Source: Brachionus plicatilis | Taxonomy: Eukaryota; Rotifera; Eurotatoria; Ploima; Brachionidae | Reading direction: 5' to 3' | DNA length: 64,000 bases | Assembly: GCA_010279815.1 (NCBI GenBank) | Contig: QEOQ01000670.1 | Location: forward strand, 374,716 to 438,715 | Shown here: one piece after another, positions 1 to 11,441 of the stretch | Layout: every line of letters starts with the position of its first letter | Position numbering within the stretch: the first letter of the stretch is position 1 | The notes under the pieces: generated by a model | Database searches by the model: none | The model's input: the letters and a program-made list of their open reading frames with translations, nothing else | What the model was told of the DNA's origin: nothing | Position numbers and translations under genes: made by a program

Positions 1-303
1 TCATTCAAACTGATGAATTGAATTTTACCGAAATTTTATCATTATAGGAGAATTTACCAATAATCTTGTCAACTTTAGTAGTACTCTTTAATAGAAGCAT
101 TCATTTTTATCAAAACATTACCAAAAAACTTTGACCAAATTTTTTAAAATTAATAATTTTAAAACAAATTTCTAGCTGATCGTGTTTAAGATAGTTTTTT
201 TGATCATAATATTTATTAGAAAATCAAATATTAGAAAAAAAGTTAAATTATTTACTTTAGATTAATCAGGATTTTGAATCATAAATTTTTAGAGTCAACT
301 TAC

Positions 304-726
304 CATTTACTTGAGTTCCATTCATTTTCATGGCAGCTTGAACTCCTTCTCTGTGCATGAATTCAATGAAAGCCGCTCCCTTTGGATGTCCAGTTTTCAT
401 ATTTTTGATAATAGTCACTCTTAGGATGTTTCCACAGCAAATAAATGCATTCTTCAAGTCATCTTCAGTAGCCGAATAATCCACATTGCCAATATAAATA
501 GACATGGCATCATGGTCTTAATTACATCAGTTTAAATTTTCCTAGGCCTTTAATGTAAATGTGTTAAACCTTTAATTTTAGATGAGTTTGAGACACTATG
601 GCTTGGACTACGAGATCTGCTTCGACTCCGGTCATCAAATTCACTCATAGAGTCTTCATTTTTACTCAACCCATTCGAGATACTTTCTCTACTATCCGAA
701 CTGCTGCTGTCATTTTTAGATTTCAT
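304..726 (-). CDS. PABPN1-like nuclear poly(A)-binding protein, 5' part (two exons, continues past position 1)
   Basis: Two exons are visible: 570-726 and 304-516, joined by a 53-nt GT-AG intron (517-569) and both phase 1. Exon 1 encodes a Ser-rich, acidic start followed by an RS tract (RSRSRSRSPS). Exon 2 encodes most of one RRM: RNP2 reads SIYIGNVDY and RNP1 reads HPKGAAFIEF, the pattern typical of nuclear poly(A)-binding protein 2 (PABPN1/PABP2), which binds poly(A) tails during polyadenylation. The donor after exon 2 is a consensus GTAAGT at 303; the last RRM strand and the C-terminus must lie beyond the left edge. The coiled-coil stretch usual before the RRM in vertebrate PABPN1 is absent, so a short PABPN1-like paralogue is as likely as the canonical gene. 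Confidence 0.8.
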
Positions 727-2204
727 CTTTAAATTAAATCAATTTAGAACGTTTTCTTTTAGAAGTTGAACAAAAAGTCTGACTATTTGTTAAATTCCTT
801 TATTTCTTCATTAATAATAATAATTTATACTTTTAGCACTCAAATATATTTTTATTATGCCTTGTAAAGGTTTATTAGAATGAACGAAAATTTTAAAGTT
901 GATTGGTTTCTTTTCACTCAAAAGCTATCATTCAATAATATTATAATACATATTTTTGAGGCGACATCGTATTTGAGTTATTAGCCCTAAATAATTTTAA
1001 CCCAGACATAAATGTTAATCACAAATCCTTAGGTGGTTTTTATTTTATACAAAGACAATATTTTGAAAACACAAGCTCTTTATTTTAATTTTTCTTTGAA
1101 AAGAGTGTTATTAATACAATTTCAATGGAACCCAACGAAGCATTTTTGATTTAGTTGAAAAATTTTATATTATTATAAAAATGCTGTGAAGTGTTTTCAA
1201 AAAATTTTTAAGTTTTAGAGTAAAATTAAAAAAAAGATTTTCTATAAATTTTTTTTTTATTTCATAATTGTTATACTCTTTAATCTATATTTCCAGCAAA
1301 GAAAAATTAAAATAAAATACAAAAAATATAAAATTTAATGTCGTTCCATTGATATTATCAAAAATTAAATTATTTTTTTTTCAAAAAAGTTTTTTGATTG
1401 TGACTAAATTTTTACATAAATGATCAGAATATTGTTTTATATTTTTTATATTTTTAAAACTGATTCATTATTGTGATACCTGAATTTTTTGCCTAAGAAA
1501 TTTTCTGTTTAATTATGAATCAATTTATTTTTTTATTTGAAAAATATTTAAATTATATCTTTTTTGTATTGTGATTTTAGAAACTATTACTAGTTAAGCA
1601 ATTTTGTAGATTGTGACCGCTTAATATCTTTAAATAATTAAAAATAATGCATTAAATTAAATTTAAAATAAAAATTGAAAATTAGTTCTGTGTGTAATGT
1701 ATCAGCTAATACAATTTGAAAAAATTTTAAGAAAATATATTTTTATTAAAATTAAATTACAACTAGCATTAAATTTTTTACCTTTTGAATTAAGTAAAAA
1801 AGACAGCTTTAATTTATAACTATAACTGACAGATTAAACAATGTCTTTAAACTTTTATAATTTTATGTTGTTTTTTTTTTAGAATATAATTCTTTCGAGT
1901 TAAAGATAAATAATTTTTCATAAACGTGAATAATAGATTTGAACCCAAGATCAGCTTCTATTATTCGGCTGCATTTACTAAAAAATTAAAGGGAAAATAC
2001 AGTATGTTGTCTTTTGAAAAGTTTAGAAATTTTTTTTTGCTAACAAATCGATTCTTTTTTTGTATACTATAGACGGGAAAATAATAAAAGCGGCTTTTAA
2101 AAATTTTATTTGTCATCAATCCAAAAACATAAAAATAAAAAAATTCAATGAAAAAAAACCCAAAAAAATACAAAAAGAAAAAATGGATCAATTATTTAAA
2201 AAAA
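727..2204. other. AT-rich intergenic DNA, no gene seen
   Basis: Homopolymer-rich AT sequence. The only recognisable item is near 1695-1735, where about 40 bp resemble the arm of the fold-back element at 50985-51282 (core ATGTATCAGCTAATACAA), so it is probably a repeat fragment. Confidence 0.5.
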
Positions 2205-3521
2205 AATAGAAATTTTTACAATTGAATATTTGAAATGACCGCCTTTGGTCTTATAAAAAGTCAAAACAATTTTTGGCATAGATTCAATCAATTTTTTAAC
2301 ATACTCAGTCAGAATCTTTAACAAATCTTTGTGTTAAGTCATCTTTAAATGCCCAATAGGGGTTACTTTAGTGTTTGCCATTTTGACATCTATGCATGAC
2401 CATAAGTTCTCGATTGGGTTGACATCTGGTGAAGGGGCACACCGCGGCAGAATGTTCTGCAGAATGAAATTTAACCTGTCGCTTACTGAGTGAGCGGTAT
2501 GTATCGAAGAACCATCTTGTTCAAAAATCCAAGAGTCATTTGGCTCACATGGTAGTTCAACAAATGATAAAAGATTGCTTTCCAAGGTATTGATGTAGAC
2601 AAATTGATTGATTCGTCTTGTATAAATGTTACATAACTAGTGCCTTTGTAAGATATGCATACCAGATTGAACCTCAACCATTTTGTAACCTTGGTATACA
2701 GAATTTTGGATGAAAATTTTTATTTTTAAGCCTTTTTACTATTACTCTTGATCTATGATTAAAGACCTCAAAATTGGACTCGTCATCACTGAACATTACT
2801 CTGGACTAATCATTAATTGTCGAATTAAGTTTATCTTTTTTGTCAGCTCTATATCGAAATAGCATTTATTAAAATAAATGTGGCTAAATAAATCTAACAA
2901 AATAACAAAAAAATTGTACAATAACATTCTTAATAGAAATGTTTCAAAATAATAAACTCATTATAGCAAGTTTAAAATAACAATGCATTTTTTTCAACTA
3001 AAAATAGATAAAAAAATTATGGATAAAATTGTTGAAGTACAAGTAAAATTGTACTCATTACAATTGTGTATTTTCATTTTCAAATTTTGTAGAATTCGAA
3101 GAACTTAACTTTTTTTTTTCTTTTTTTTTAATTTTTTATTTTGCCTATGAGGCTTGAATCAATAAATAATAATAATAATAATAATAATTACAATTAAAAA
3201 ATCTCATTACAGTATACTTACTAATCCTAATTCCTTGACTCTTAGAATTAAAATCAGTGGTGGGTTTTTGATAGCTAGATGTAGAGTCTATCTAATCTCT
3301 CTAAAAATGTAATTTTCATTCCTAAAAATTAGCTTCCGAGGTCTACCACACCAGCTTCGATCAGACACAGTACCAGTCTCTTCATATCGTTTTTTAGTTG
3401 GAAAGACAAATTTAGGAGATACACCTAACAGCTTGGCTATCTCATTTTGCTTTTTGTCTCCACTTTTAAACAGACCCACGATCTCCCATTTAAGTAGGCT
3501 ACACACATTTTTATTACCCAT
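2205..3521 (-). pseudogene. Decayed Tc1-type transposase
   Basis: Read 5' to 3' on the minus strand, pieces of one Tc1 transposase appear in order. 3521-3288 is an N-terminal helix-turn-helix region ending in a GRPRK hook. About 2820-2770 reads VMFSDDESNFEVF (first catalytic Asp strand). About 2680 matches the family's glycine-rich GGGSVMVWG strand. 2585-2334 has FEQDGSSIHTA (second Asp) and SPDVNPIENLW (third catalytic region). About 2325-2215 ends in SMPKIVLTFYKTKGGHFKYS, the normal Tc1 C-terminus. In-frame stops and frame changes break it, and about 300 bp of foreign DNA sit between the HTH and the catalytic core, including a LINE tail at 3110-3190. It cannot be active. Confidence 0.85.
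3110..3192 (+). repeat. Retroelement 3' tail: hairpin plus (AAT)n, nested in the Tc1 relic
   Basis: A T-rich run is followed by a small hairpin (GCCTATGAGGC) and then about eight AAT repeats. The same order (hairpin, short A-rich linker, AAT or A tail) ends the LINE fragments at 3565-4155 and 58660-59150. I read it as the end of a severely 5'-truncated LINE or SINE inserted into the transposase. Confidence 0.55.
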
Positions 3522-3564
3522 TTTTGCCGAAATAAAGATTTTCTGGTAATGTTATTTTGATAGG

Positions 3565-4155
3565 ACATTATTATTATTATCTATTTGTTTTTCTGTTCGA
3601 GCATACGCTTTATCAGATAAAAAAAAAAAAAATAAAATAAGATAAAATAAAATAATTAAAACAGTTTAAAAAAATTTTAAATTTAAAGTAAGTTATTTTT
3701 CATTTATTAATGAAAGGATGAGATACAAAAATAATAATTAAAAAGCTGGGAGAAAAAGAAAAAAAACAAAAAAAAACAAAAAATATAGATAAGATCTTAA
3801 GAGTCAGAAAATTTTTGTATAATTAGGTAGCAGCTACATAGAGGAGTGGGATTCGTAATAAATCTAGAATCGAAGCCTCTTTGATACTCCGAAACAAGTC
3901 TTTTAGTCAATGAAACTGAATAATCAAGAGCATTACGAAGGTAATTTTCTAAGAGATTGCTTAATCTGTGGTCAATTTTACTGATATTCAATCTATTTTC
4001 TGCTTCATAGAATAATGATTCAGAGGAGGTTCTGAGAGGAAGTTTTAGAATGCATCTAACAGAAGTATTTTGAATAACTTGTAACTTTTGTAAACCTGAT
4101 TCGGAGAATGAGTTAAGACATGGAAAATTATAATCCAGAATTGTTATAATTGTTT
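3565..4155 (-). mobile_element. LINE 3' end: C-terminus of the RT ORF, 3' UTR hairpin and AAT tail
   Basis: The frame from about 4150 to 3797 encodes the typical C-terminus of a LINE reverse-transcriptase ORF: a DYNFPCLNSFSESGLQKLQVIQN-type start, then RCILKLPLRTSS, NYLRNAL and a final TPLCS region. The 3' UTR runs to about 3565 and ends with an AGCGTATGCT hairpin, an A-rich linker and a short AAT tract. The 5' side is cut off near 4155, as expected for a truncated retrotransposition product. This fragment shows directly that hairpin plus AAT tail is a LINE 3' end in this genome. The clade (CR1/Jockey-like) is only a guess. Confidence 0.75.
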
Positions 4156-4622
4156 AATCTTTTGGATTATCCGAATACTGTTTACTGTATATACTGTACA
4201 TGCTGTACAAGCTAATACAGAAAAAAAATCAAAGAAAATCAAATGTGAGGATGCATAAAACTTATCTCAATATTTAAGAAATATATGGTACCATTTATTT
4301 CATTTAAAAGTGGAGATATTTTTTTGAAAAAATTTAAGTCCAGGCTTCACTTGATACTTGAGGCTTTTAGAAACCTGTGAATAAGACAAGATCTAAAAAT
4401 TTTTATTTAACAAAATAAATTTAAAAACAAAAAAATAAAGATGTTTTATTCTAAAAAATATTTTTAGTTTTTTCTCAAACAAATAAAAATTTAAAAAAAA
4501 TTCAAATTCAGACATTCTTTTATTGAGCTATTTAGATTTAGAAAAAAAATAAAAATTCCTGCATAATTATTAATAACTTTAAATTATTTTATAAAAATTA
4601 ATTTGCATAATAATTGAGCTAA

Positions 4623-6308
4623 ATGGCGCCAAAAAGAGAAAAAATAAAAAATGAATCCGATCCAAGTCTAGGATTTGGGCTCAAAAACGAACCAAGTGAG
4701 CCAATAAATGCAACTGATATGGAAAAAACCGCCAAATGTATCTATTGGTTCCGTAAAGCCTTGCGTTTACACGACAATCCGAGTCTAATGCATGCAATAC
4801 AAAAAAGTCAATACATATATCCAATCTTTATACTTGATCCATGGTTTGTTCAGAAAGCCAAAGTAGGTCCCAATCGTTGGAGATTTCTACTCGAATCCCT
4901 AAATGATTTAAACGAGCAGTTAATCCGCAAAAATTCCCGCCTAATACTAATACGCGGTAACCCAAGTGCAGTTTTTGCAGAAAAAATTAAAGAATGGGAC
5001 ATAAATTTAATTTGTTTTGAAACAGATACTGAGCCTTATGCCAAATTACGCGATGAGGAAATAACAAAAATAGCCACAGAACTAAATGTAAAAGTTGAGA
5101 CCAAATACGGTCACACTTTATACAATCCGGACTATGTATACAAAAAAAACAATGAAAAAATTCCGCTACAATATCAATCTTTTGTTGGTGCATTGGCAAA
5201 AATTGGCGATCCACCCAAGCCAATTGATGAACCCGGCAATGTATTTAATAAATTAAAAATAGATTACGATTTGTATAAAATTCCTGATTTGGTGTCAATT
5301 GGAATTGATCCTAGTGCATGTGGTCCTCTCCTGTTTCCAGGTGGTGAGACCGAAGCTTTAAGACGGCTTGAAGACAAATTCAAAAATGAATCTTGGATTT
5401 GTTCATTCGAAAAGCCAAACACTAGTCCAAATAGTCTTGCTCCGAGCACCACTGTCCTAAGCCCTTACCTAAAATTTGGTTGTCTCAGCGCAAGAAAATT
5501 TTATTGGCGATTAAAACAGGTTTATGCCAAGAGAAAGCACTCAATGCCTCCTGTGTCCCTAGAAGGACAATTGCTGTTCAGAGAATTTTTTTATTATGTT
5601 GGAGCTTTTACGCCAAATTTTAACAAGATAGAAGGAAACCCAGTGTGTAGGCAAATAAAATGGGATGATAAGCCCGAGTATGTTAAAGCATGGAAAGAAG
5701 CAAGGACTGGATTTCCATTTATAGATGCAATAATGACTCAATTAAGGACTGAAGGTTGGATCCATCATTTGGCGCGGCATGCAGTTGCGTGTTTTTTGAC
5801 GCGAGGCGATTTGTACTGCAGTTGGGAAAAGGGTCAAGAAGTTTTTGAGGAATATTTGCTTGATCAAGACTGGAGTCTCAATGCTGCCAATTGGATGTGG
5901 CTAAGTGCGTCGGCTTTTTTTCACCAATATTTTAGAGTCTATAGTCCAATTGGTTTTGGCAAGAAAACAGATGAAAATGGAGATTATATTAGAAAGTATA
6001 TTCCGGTGCTAAAGACTTTTCCAGCAAAATACATATTTGAACCTTGGACGGCACCGCTTGAGGTACAAAAGAGACATAATTGTGTTATTGGAAAAGATTA
6101 TCCGCGGCCCATTGTTGACCATAATGTGATAAGTAAAATTAATATATCTCGTATGAAAAAAGCCTATGAAGAGAGCAAATTGGTTTCGACTGATGATGGT
6201 GATGATAAAAAATCAAGACCAACTAGCTCTAAGTCCACTAAAAATCCTCCCAAATCGGAAAAAACTAGTCCTGATACCAGACCACCCTCGAAAAAATCTA
6301 AAAATTAA
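4623..6308 (+). CDS. (6-4) photolyase / animal-type cryptochrome flavoprotein
   Basis: Intronless, 561 aa. The N-terminal Rossmann antenna domain starts at IYWFRKALRLHDNP (about residue 40). The FAD-binding helical domain includes QLLFREFFY, the ARTGFPFIDAIMTQLRTEGW segment, HHLARHAVACFLTRGDL and DWSLNAANWMWLSASAF. The two histidines used by (6-4) photolyases correspond to His382 and His386, both present. The C-terminal part (FPAKYIFEPW, IGKDYPRPIVDH) is closest to (6-4) photolyases rather than clock cryptochromes, so light-driven repair of (6-4) photoproducts is likely; a circadian role cannot be excluded. A Lys/Ser/Pro-rich tail (about 515-561) looks like a nuclear localisation region. There is no adjacent co-regulated gene. 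Confidence 0.93.
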   Translation: MAPKREKIKNESDPSLGFGLKNEPSEPINATDMEKTAKCIYWFRKALRLHDNPSLMHAIQKSQYIYPIFILDPWFVQKAKVGPNRWRFLLESLNDLNEQLIRKNSRLILIRGNPSAVFAEKIKEWDINLICFETDTEPYAKLRDEEITKIATELNVKVETKYGHTLYNPDYVYKKNNEKIPLQYQSFVGALAKIGDPPKPIDEPGNVFNKLKIDYDLYKIPDLVSIGIDPSACGPLLFPGGETEALRRLEDKFKNESWICSFEKPNTSPNSLAPSTTVLSPYLKFGCLSARKFYWRLKQVYAKRKHSMPPVSLEGQLLFREFFYYVGAFTPNFNKIEGNPVCRQIKWDDKPEYVKAWKEARTGFPFIDAIMTQLRTEGWIHHLARHAVACFLTRGDLYCSWEKGQEVFEEYLLDQDWSLNAANWMWLSASAFFHQYFRVYSPIGFGKKTDENGDYIRKYIPVLKTFPAKYIFEPWTAPLEVQKRHNCVIGKDYPRPIVDHNVISKINISRMKKAYEESKLVSTDDGDDKKSRPTSSKSTKNPPKSEKTSPDTRPPSKKSKN

Positions 6309-8055
6309 ATATTTTTTTCAATCAGTTTCGTTAGAAATTAAAGTTTTTGCAATTTTTCCCAAAAATTTTAGTTTGACCATTAATTTGTTGTACATTTAAT
6401 AAAAATTAGAATCAATGTTGTGTTATTTTTAAGCTTTTGAGAAAAGACCAGTGCTCAGAACCAATTGGTTATTGTTCCATGAATCGTCAGCATCAAAGCA
6501 TTTGCGTAGATAATACTTAGTGTTTTGTTCTCGATTTTCCAGATAGAGAAATCACAATGAATAAAAATTTTAAAAAAATATTTTAAAATGTTTTCTAAAC
6601 AGCAAGCTGAATGCAAAAAAAATGCTTCTCTGTTAAAAATTCAATTAATATCCGGAAAAGATGCGCTCAATTTAAAACAGGAAATTATTCAACGGATTGA
6701 AGCCTTAAAAATAAAATCTTATAAGATCTTGATTTAAATTTTAAAAATCTTTTGTTTTTTTATTAAATTAACATTGCCAACAAAAATAATTTACTCTATA
6801 AAATTCATTAAAAAAATGAACTCTTTAGTAAATTAAAATATTTTTTCAAAATCTTTTCTGCACAAAGATTTATTTTCATTGATCGAAATAAAAGCATTAA
6901 ATTTTACATAAAACTTTTTGTTTTAATAGCTGAGCAGGTCATCATAGCAAAATTTGAATTGCCCATTAGTCAGTCAGAGACAGACTTTTCTAATTTTTCA
7001 AAAAAACATTGGGAAGAATTTGTAATATAATGAAAAATTAGCTTTATTTTTACATGCAAAAATAAAGTTTTTGCTTAATGGCAAATGTGCGATAAGAAAA
7101 ATAATTTCAATTTGAAACTGATTTGATTTACTTATGATTGAGATTGAGTCATGCCACAAATCTATTGAGAAACATTCTTCAAAATAATATTTGTTACGGT
7201 ACAACAATTCTTTTTAAGGCAACAAAAACAAATTTTTGGACTTCTAGTGTGCCATTAAAAAATTAATTTTTATAGTACCTTGAAAATATTTTGCAAAATT
7301 GAATTTAAAATAGTTTTTAAACTAAAAAAAAATTAGAATAATAAAGAATATTTTTTTAAAAAAGCCGATAAAAAATATTATTAGTTATAACCAAATAGTT
7401 GGAGAAAAATTAAAGTGAAAGAGTGGAATAAGAAATTTTTAAACAAGACAAGAAGGCGAACTGATTAAAAAAATTAGCAAAGATTTGGACAAGATGAATT
7501 AGTAGTTTTTAAAAACAATTTTGTCAATCATTGTCATTATTTAAAAGGACATTATAGCATATTCAAATAAGAGAAAAAAAAACACAAGGCAACATAATTT
7601 CTTATTAAATAGGATATCTAGTTCGCGGAATTGACTTACGAGAACTGTGGTTGATGCAAAGAATTTGAACGTTTTTAAAACTCATAACTTGGACAACTGG
7701 CTAAATTAGAATATATTTTGATTAAGTATTTGGCACTAATTAAACATTAATTTATGTTTTTCAGAAAGCTTACTAAAGTTTGAATTTTAAAACATACTTT
7801 ATCAAGATAGTAAAAATGTAATGATCAACAGACTAAAAAATAATAATTTTCAATTAAATTTTAGGTTTTAGATTTGAAAAAAAAATTGATTGATATTTTA
7901 TTCTTTATTTTATTAATAAATATTTTTAACAATATTTTTAAAATAAATTCTTAAACAACAGGTTTTAAATACTATTTAATACAAAAAATGTCACAACCAG
8001 AAAAACATTTAATCAAAATATAAATTTAATTAATTTGATTGAAAAAAAAATTCAT
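6309..8055. other. Intergenic DNA with one short ORF
   Basis: Mostly AT-rich. A 49-codon ORF on the plus strand at 6588-6737 (starting MFSKQQAECKKNASLL and ending in a Lys/Ile-rich helix) stands out only weakly. I do not recognise it and cannot tell whether it is translated. Confidence 0.3.
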
Positions 8056-9093
8056 TTAATTCTCTTCTTTTTTACAGTAAAAAAGATTTTTTAATTTTAG
8101 CCAAAAATTTTTCCTATACAAATTATTAATTTTAAAAAAAGCCAAAAAATTAAAAGCAATAAAGGTAAAATTAATTTCATTGCTTAGATTTAGAATGATT
8201 CTTCCTAATCGATTTCTGAATAGGGGAACGAAAAAAAAACCAAAACATATAACTTGAGGCAATGTACATAGCATGAACATAATCGAATAGATAATAATAA
8301 ACCGTGATATTTGTCGACGTTTTTTAGCAGTTCGACTTTCGCTTGATATATTCAAAGCCTTGTCAGGTTTTAAGCGAATTTTCATTGAAATATTACAAAT
8401 TGTCATAATTGAAAAAGGTAAAAAACAGAAAACAATGAGATGAATCCTGTCCCAAACCGGATAAAAACTGTAAAAATCTGAATCATAGCAATAAATTACA
8501 TCAAATTCGACAGTAGAATTAATCAGAGATCCATTTACTTTAATAGTTTCATTCATTACCAAATGTTGGACAACTCCTGCAAAAAGTAAAATATGAAGAT
8601 TTAGTAAGAACATTACCAAAATTATTATTCCTACAAACATGTAAGTCATTCTTGTGTTAAAGAAAAGAGTGGTGGGGAACAAAACTTTGATAGCCTGGTC
8701 AAATGACATGTAGGTTAAGAGCCATGAAATGGAATGCAGAGAAAAGAATTGCATAAATGCAAAAATTTTACAAGTTGGTATAGAGAGACTCTCGATGACG
8801 TTTTGTTGATCTATATTGTATTGTACCAAAGGACTGTTTTGATTCTTTGGTATTATAATAAGAAAAACATCCAAATTCCATGTGTACATTGAGGGTATCT
8901 TGAAAATGAATATAAAAAACAAGATTATAAATGTTGTGTTTTTTTTTAGGTTTGAAGAGCGGCAAACCATGGTTGAAAAACTGTTTGCCAGTGTTCCAAT
9001 AATGGTTATCACTAATGCATATATTGAGATGGTTCTTAGTATTGTATCTTCTATCTGACAAACGATAGAATCATTGCAGTCACCTAAAGGCAT
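8056..9093 (-). CDS. Rhodopsin-like GPCR (orphan), paralogue 1
   Basis: Intronless, 345 aa, with seven hydrophobic segments (roughly 18-40, 53-75, 109-131, 148-170, 215-238, 263-288, 300-322). Family marks: Asn37 in TM1; Cys108 at the top of TM3, pairing with the extracellular-loop-2 Cys in IYCYDSD; Asn-linked sites in that loop; and a basic loop 3 (RTAKKRRQ). The DRY box is replaced by Asp132-Gln-Ala and the NPxxY of TM7 is not recognisable, so coupling may be unusual. The ligand is unknown. The paralogue at 12281-13300 shares the motifs CKIF, FSLHSISWL and YPVWDRIHL (YPIWDRIHL there), so the two arose by local duplication. A neuropeptide or chemosensory receptor is the likely class, by inference only. 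Confidence 0.85.
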   Translation of the reverse strand: MPLGDCNDSIVCQIEDTILRTISIYALVITIIGTLANSFSTMVCRSSNLKKNTTFIILFFIFIFKIPSMYTWNLDVFLIIIPKNQNSPLVQYNIDQQNVIESLSIPTCKIFAFMQFFSLHSISWLLTYMSFDQAIKVLFPTTLFFNTRMTYMFVGIIILVMFLLNLHILLFAGVVQHLVMNETIKVNGSLINSTVEFDVIYCYDSDFYSFYPVWDRIHLIVFCFLPFSIMTICNISMKIRLKPDKALNISSESRTAKKRRQISRFIIIYSIMFMLCTLPQVICFGFFFVPLFRNRLGRIILNLSNEINFTFIAFNFLAFFKINNLYRKNFWLKLKNLFYCKKEEN

Positions 9094-9905
9094 TTTTGTT
9101 CGTCAAATCTAATTTTAAAATTAAATAAAAATTTAACTGAAAGGGTTGATGTTTTTCAATTCCATTTTTAATTTGAATACGAATTTTAATTAAATAGAAT
9201 AGTAAAAATATCTTTAGTGGAAGTAAAAGACGCTTTCATTTTGCAGGAAATTTATGGTCGGATAAGGAATATTTTAAAAGCATCTGTTAACTGATTGCTA
9301 ACTATGCAATAATGAATTATAATTTTTTTAGGAACAAAATGTTTTTCTAAAAATATATTGTATTGTATTTCTAAGCGATCGTTTAGAAAATCACTTTAGT
9401 CTAATTTTCTAAATTACTTTTTTTTAAATCTCAAATCATTTTTATTAAAAAGTTCGAAAATTATAATTAGTTAAATTTAAATGCATCACTTGATTTAATA
9501 ATAAATTAAAACAATTAATTAAAAATTCTATGTTTTTTATTTTTTTCAAGTATTTAATATATTTCAAATACAAGATAAAATAATTTAGAATAATTCACAA
9601 TTAAGTTACATTCAAAAAACATTTAAATTTTGAAAAATAATTCTTACCTTTTCTTCGGTAATTTAACGTAAAATTACACATTTTTTAGTAAAATTTTTCA
9701 ATAAATATTTGATCATTATAAAATGTATTAATAGATGAAACTTATAAATGATTTTTTTTTTAATCGGATGATTTAAATTTCAATTCATAATTGTACTAAA
9801 AATTTGTATTTATACGTACAATTACGTATCCTTACCTATTAAAATTGATGTTAGATAACGATGTTCTTTCAAACTATATTATCAAATTTTTTATTTAAAA
9901 ATCAA
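9094..9905. other. Intergenic AT-rich DNA upstream of GPCR 1
   Basis: Likely holds the promoter of the minus-strand GPCR gene. No motif, repeat or ORF that I can support. Confidence 0.4.
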
Positions 9906-9913
9906 GAAAAACC

Positions 9914-10457
9914 GGCATCTTGAAGTTGATGATCTATTCAAAATAATCATTTCAATTCAAAAAGTTTATCTTTGGATATTAAAATAAATCCTTGGTTTAA
10001 TTTAAATAATTTTAATGTTACATGCTTTACATTCAATGTAGATTTAGGAAATAAAAAAAAATTGAAAAAAAATTTTCTCAATCTATTGTTTAAATCGATT
10101 TTTAATTTATTAAGCTGATTTTTTGTAAAGTTTTACTTTCATTTTATTGCTTATTTGGAATTTATTATTTGAATTTTTTTAAATTTAATTGTGAATGCTA
10201 AACACAAATACTTTTTAAACAAAAATTTTCAAATAAAATTTACAAAAAGCCAGTTAATATATTTAAATATAAAAATCGATAATCAATGGATTGAGAAAAT
10301 GTTTTTTTAATTTTTTTTTATTTTCCAAATCTACATTGCATGTAAAGCATGCTACATTACAATTATTTAAATTAAATCAAAGATTAGTTTTAATAACTAA
10401 GGATAAACCTTTTGAATTGAAATGATTTTTTGAATTGATTATCAACTTCAAGATGCC
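9914..10457. mobile_element. hAT-like fold-back MITE with exact 8-bp target duplication
   Basis: The 544-bp element is nearly a full palindrome: arms of about 220 bp run inward from GGCATCTTGAAGTTGAT at the left and its complement at the right. It is flanked by the identical 8-mer GAAAAACC (9906-9913 and 10458-10465). An 8-bp target duplication is the hAT superfamily signature. There is no coding capacity. The first assembly gap begins 43 bp to its right. Confidence 0.85.
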
Positions 10458-10500
10458 GAAAAACCGCTGGATATTTTGAAATTAGTTTTTGATTTGTTTT

Positions 10501-11291
10501 NNNNNNNNNNNNNNNNNNNNNNNNNNNNNNNNNNNNNNNNNNNNNNNNNNNNNNNNNNNNNNNNNNNNNNNNNNNNNNNNNNNNNNNNNNNNNNNNNNNN
10601 NNNNNNNNNNNNNNNNNNNNNNNNNNNNNNNNNNNNNNNNNNNNNNNNNNNNNNNNNNNNNNNNNNNNNNNNNNNNNNNNNNNNNNNNNNNNNNNNNNNN
10701 NNNNNNNNNNNNNNNNNNNNNNNNNNNNNNNNNNNNNNNNNNNNNNNNNNNNNNNNNNNNNNNNNNNNNNNNNNNNNNNNNNNNNNNNNNNNNNNNNNNN
10801 NNNNNNNNNNNNNNNNNNNNNNNNNNNNNNNNNNNNNNNNNNNNNNNNNNNNNNNNNNNNNNNNNNNNNNNNNNNNNNNNNNNNNNNNNNNNNNNNNNNN
10901 NNNNNNNNNNNNNNNNNNNNNNNNNNNNNNNNNNNNNNNNNNNNNNNNNNNNNNNNNNNNNNNNNNNNNNNNNNNNNNNNNNNNNNNNNNNNNNNNNNNN
11001 NNNNNNNNNNNNNNNNNNNNNNNNNNNNNNNNNNNNNNNNNNNNNNNNNNNNNNNNNNNNNNNNNNNNNNNNNNNNNNNNNNNNNNNNNNNNNNNNNNNN
11101 NNNNNNNNNNNNNNNNNNNNNNNNNNNNNNNNNNNNNNNNNNNNNNNNNNNNNNNNNNNNNNNNNNNNNNNNNNNNNNNNNNNNNNNNNNNNNNNNNNNN
11201 NNNNNNNNNNNNNNNNNNNNNNNNNNNNNNNNNNNNNNNNNNNNNNNNNNNNNNNNNNNNNNNNNNNNNNNNNNNNNNNNNNNNNNNNNNN
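10501..11291. other. Assembly gap (791 N)
   Basis: Unknown bases only. ORFs that seem to cross it are meaningless. It lies between the two GPCR genes, so a third copy could be hidden here. Confidence 0.99.
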
Positions 11292-11441
11292 TGTCGAATT
11301 TTCATAATTGAAATTTAATATTTAAATTTAGAATAATTTTTTACAATTCAAAAAATCAAAGTTAACAAAAATTAAAGATAAAAAATTTTTTATGAAAAAC
11401 TTAGAGTTTTTATATATTCAATTTTAGGAATTTTTTTTTGT

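Noticed and set aside
10448..11318. Long open frames across 10448-11318 on both strands
   Set aside because: They consist almost entirely of N; there is no sequence evidence.
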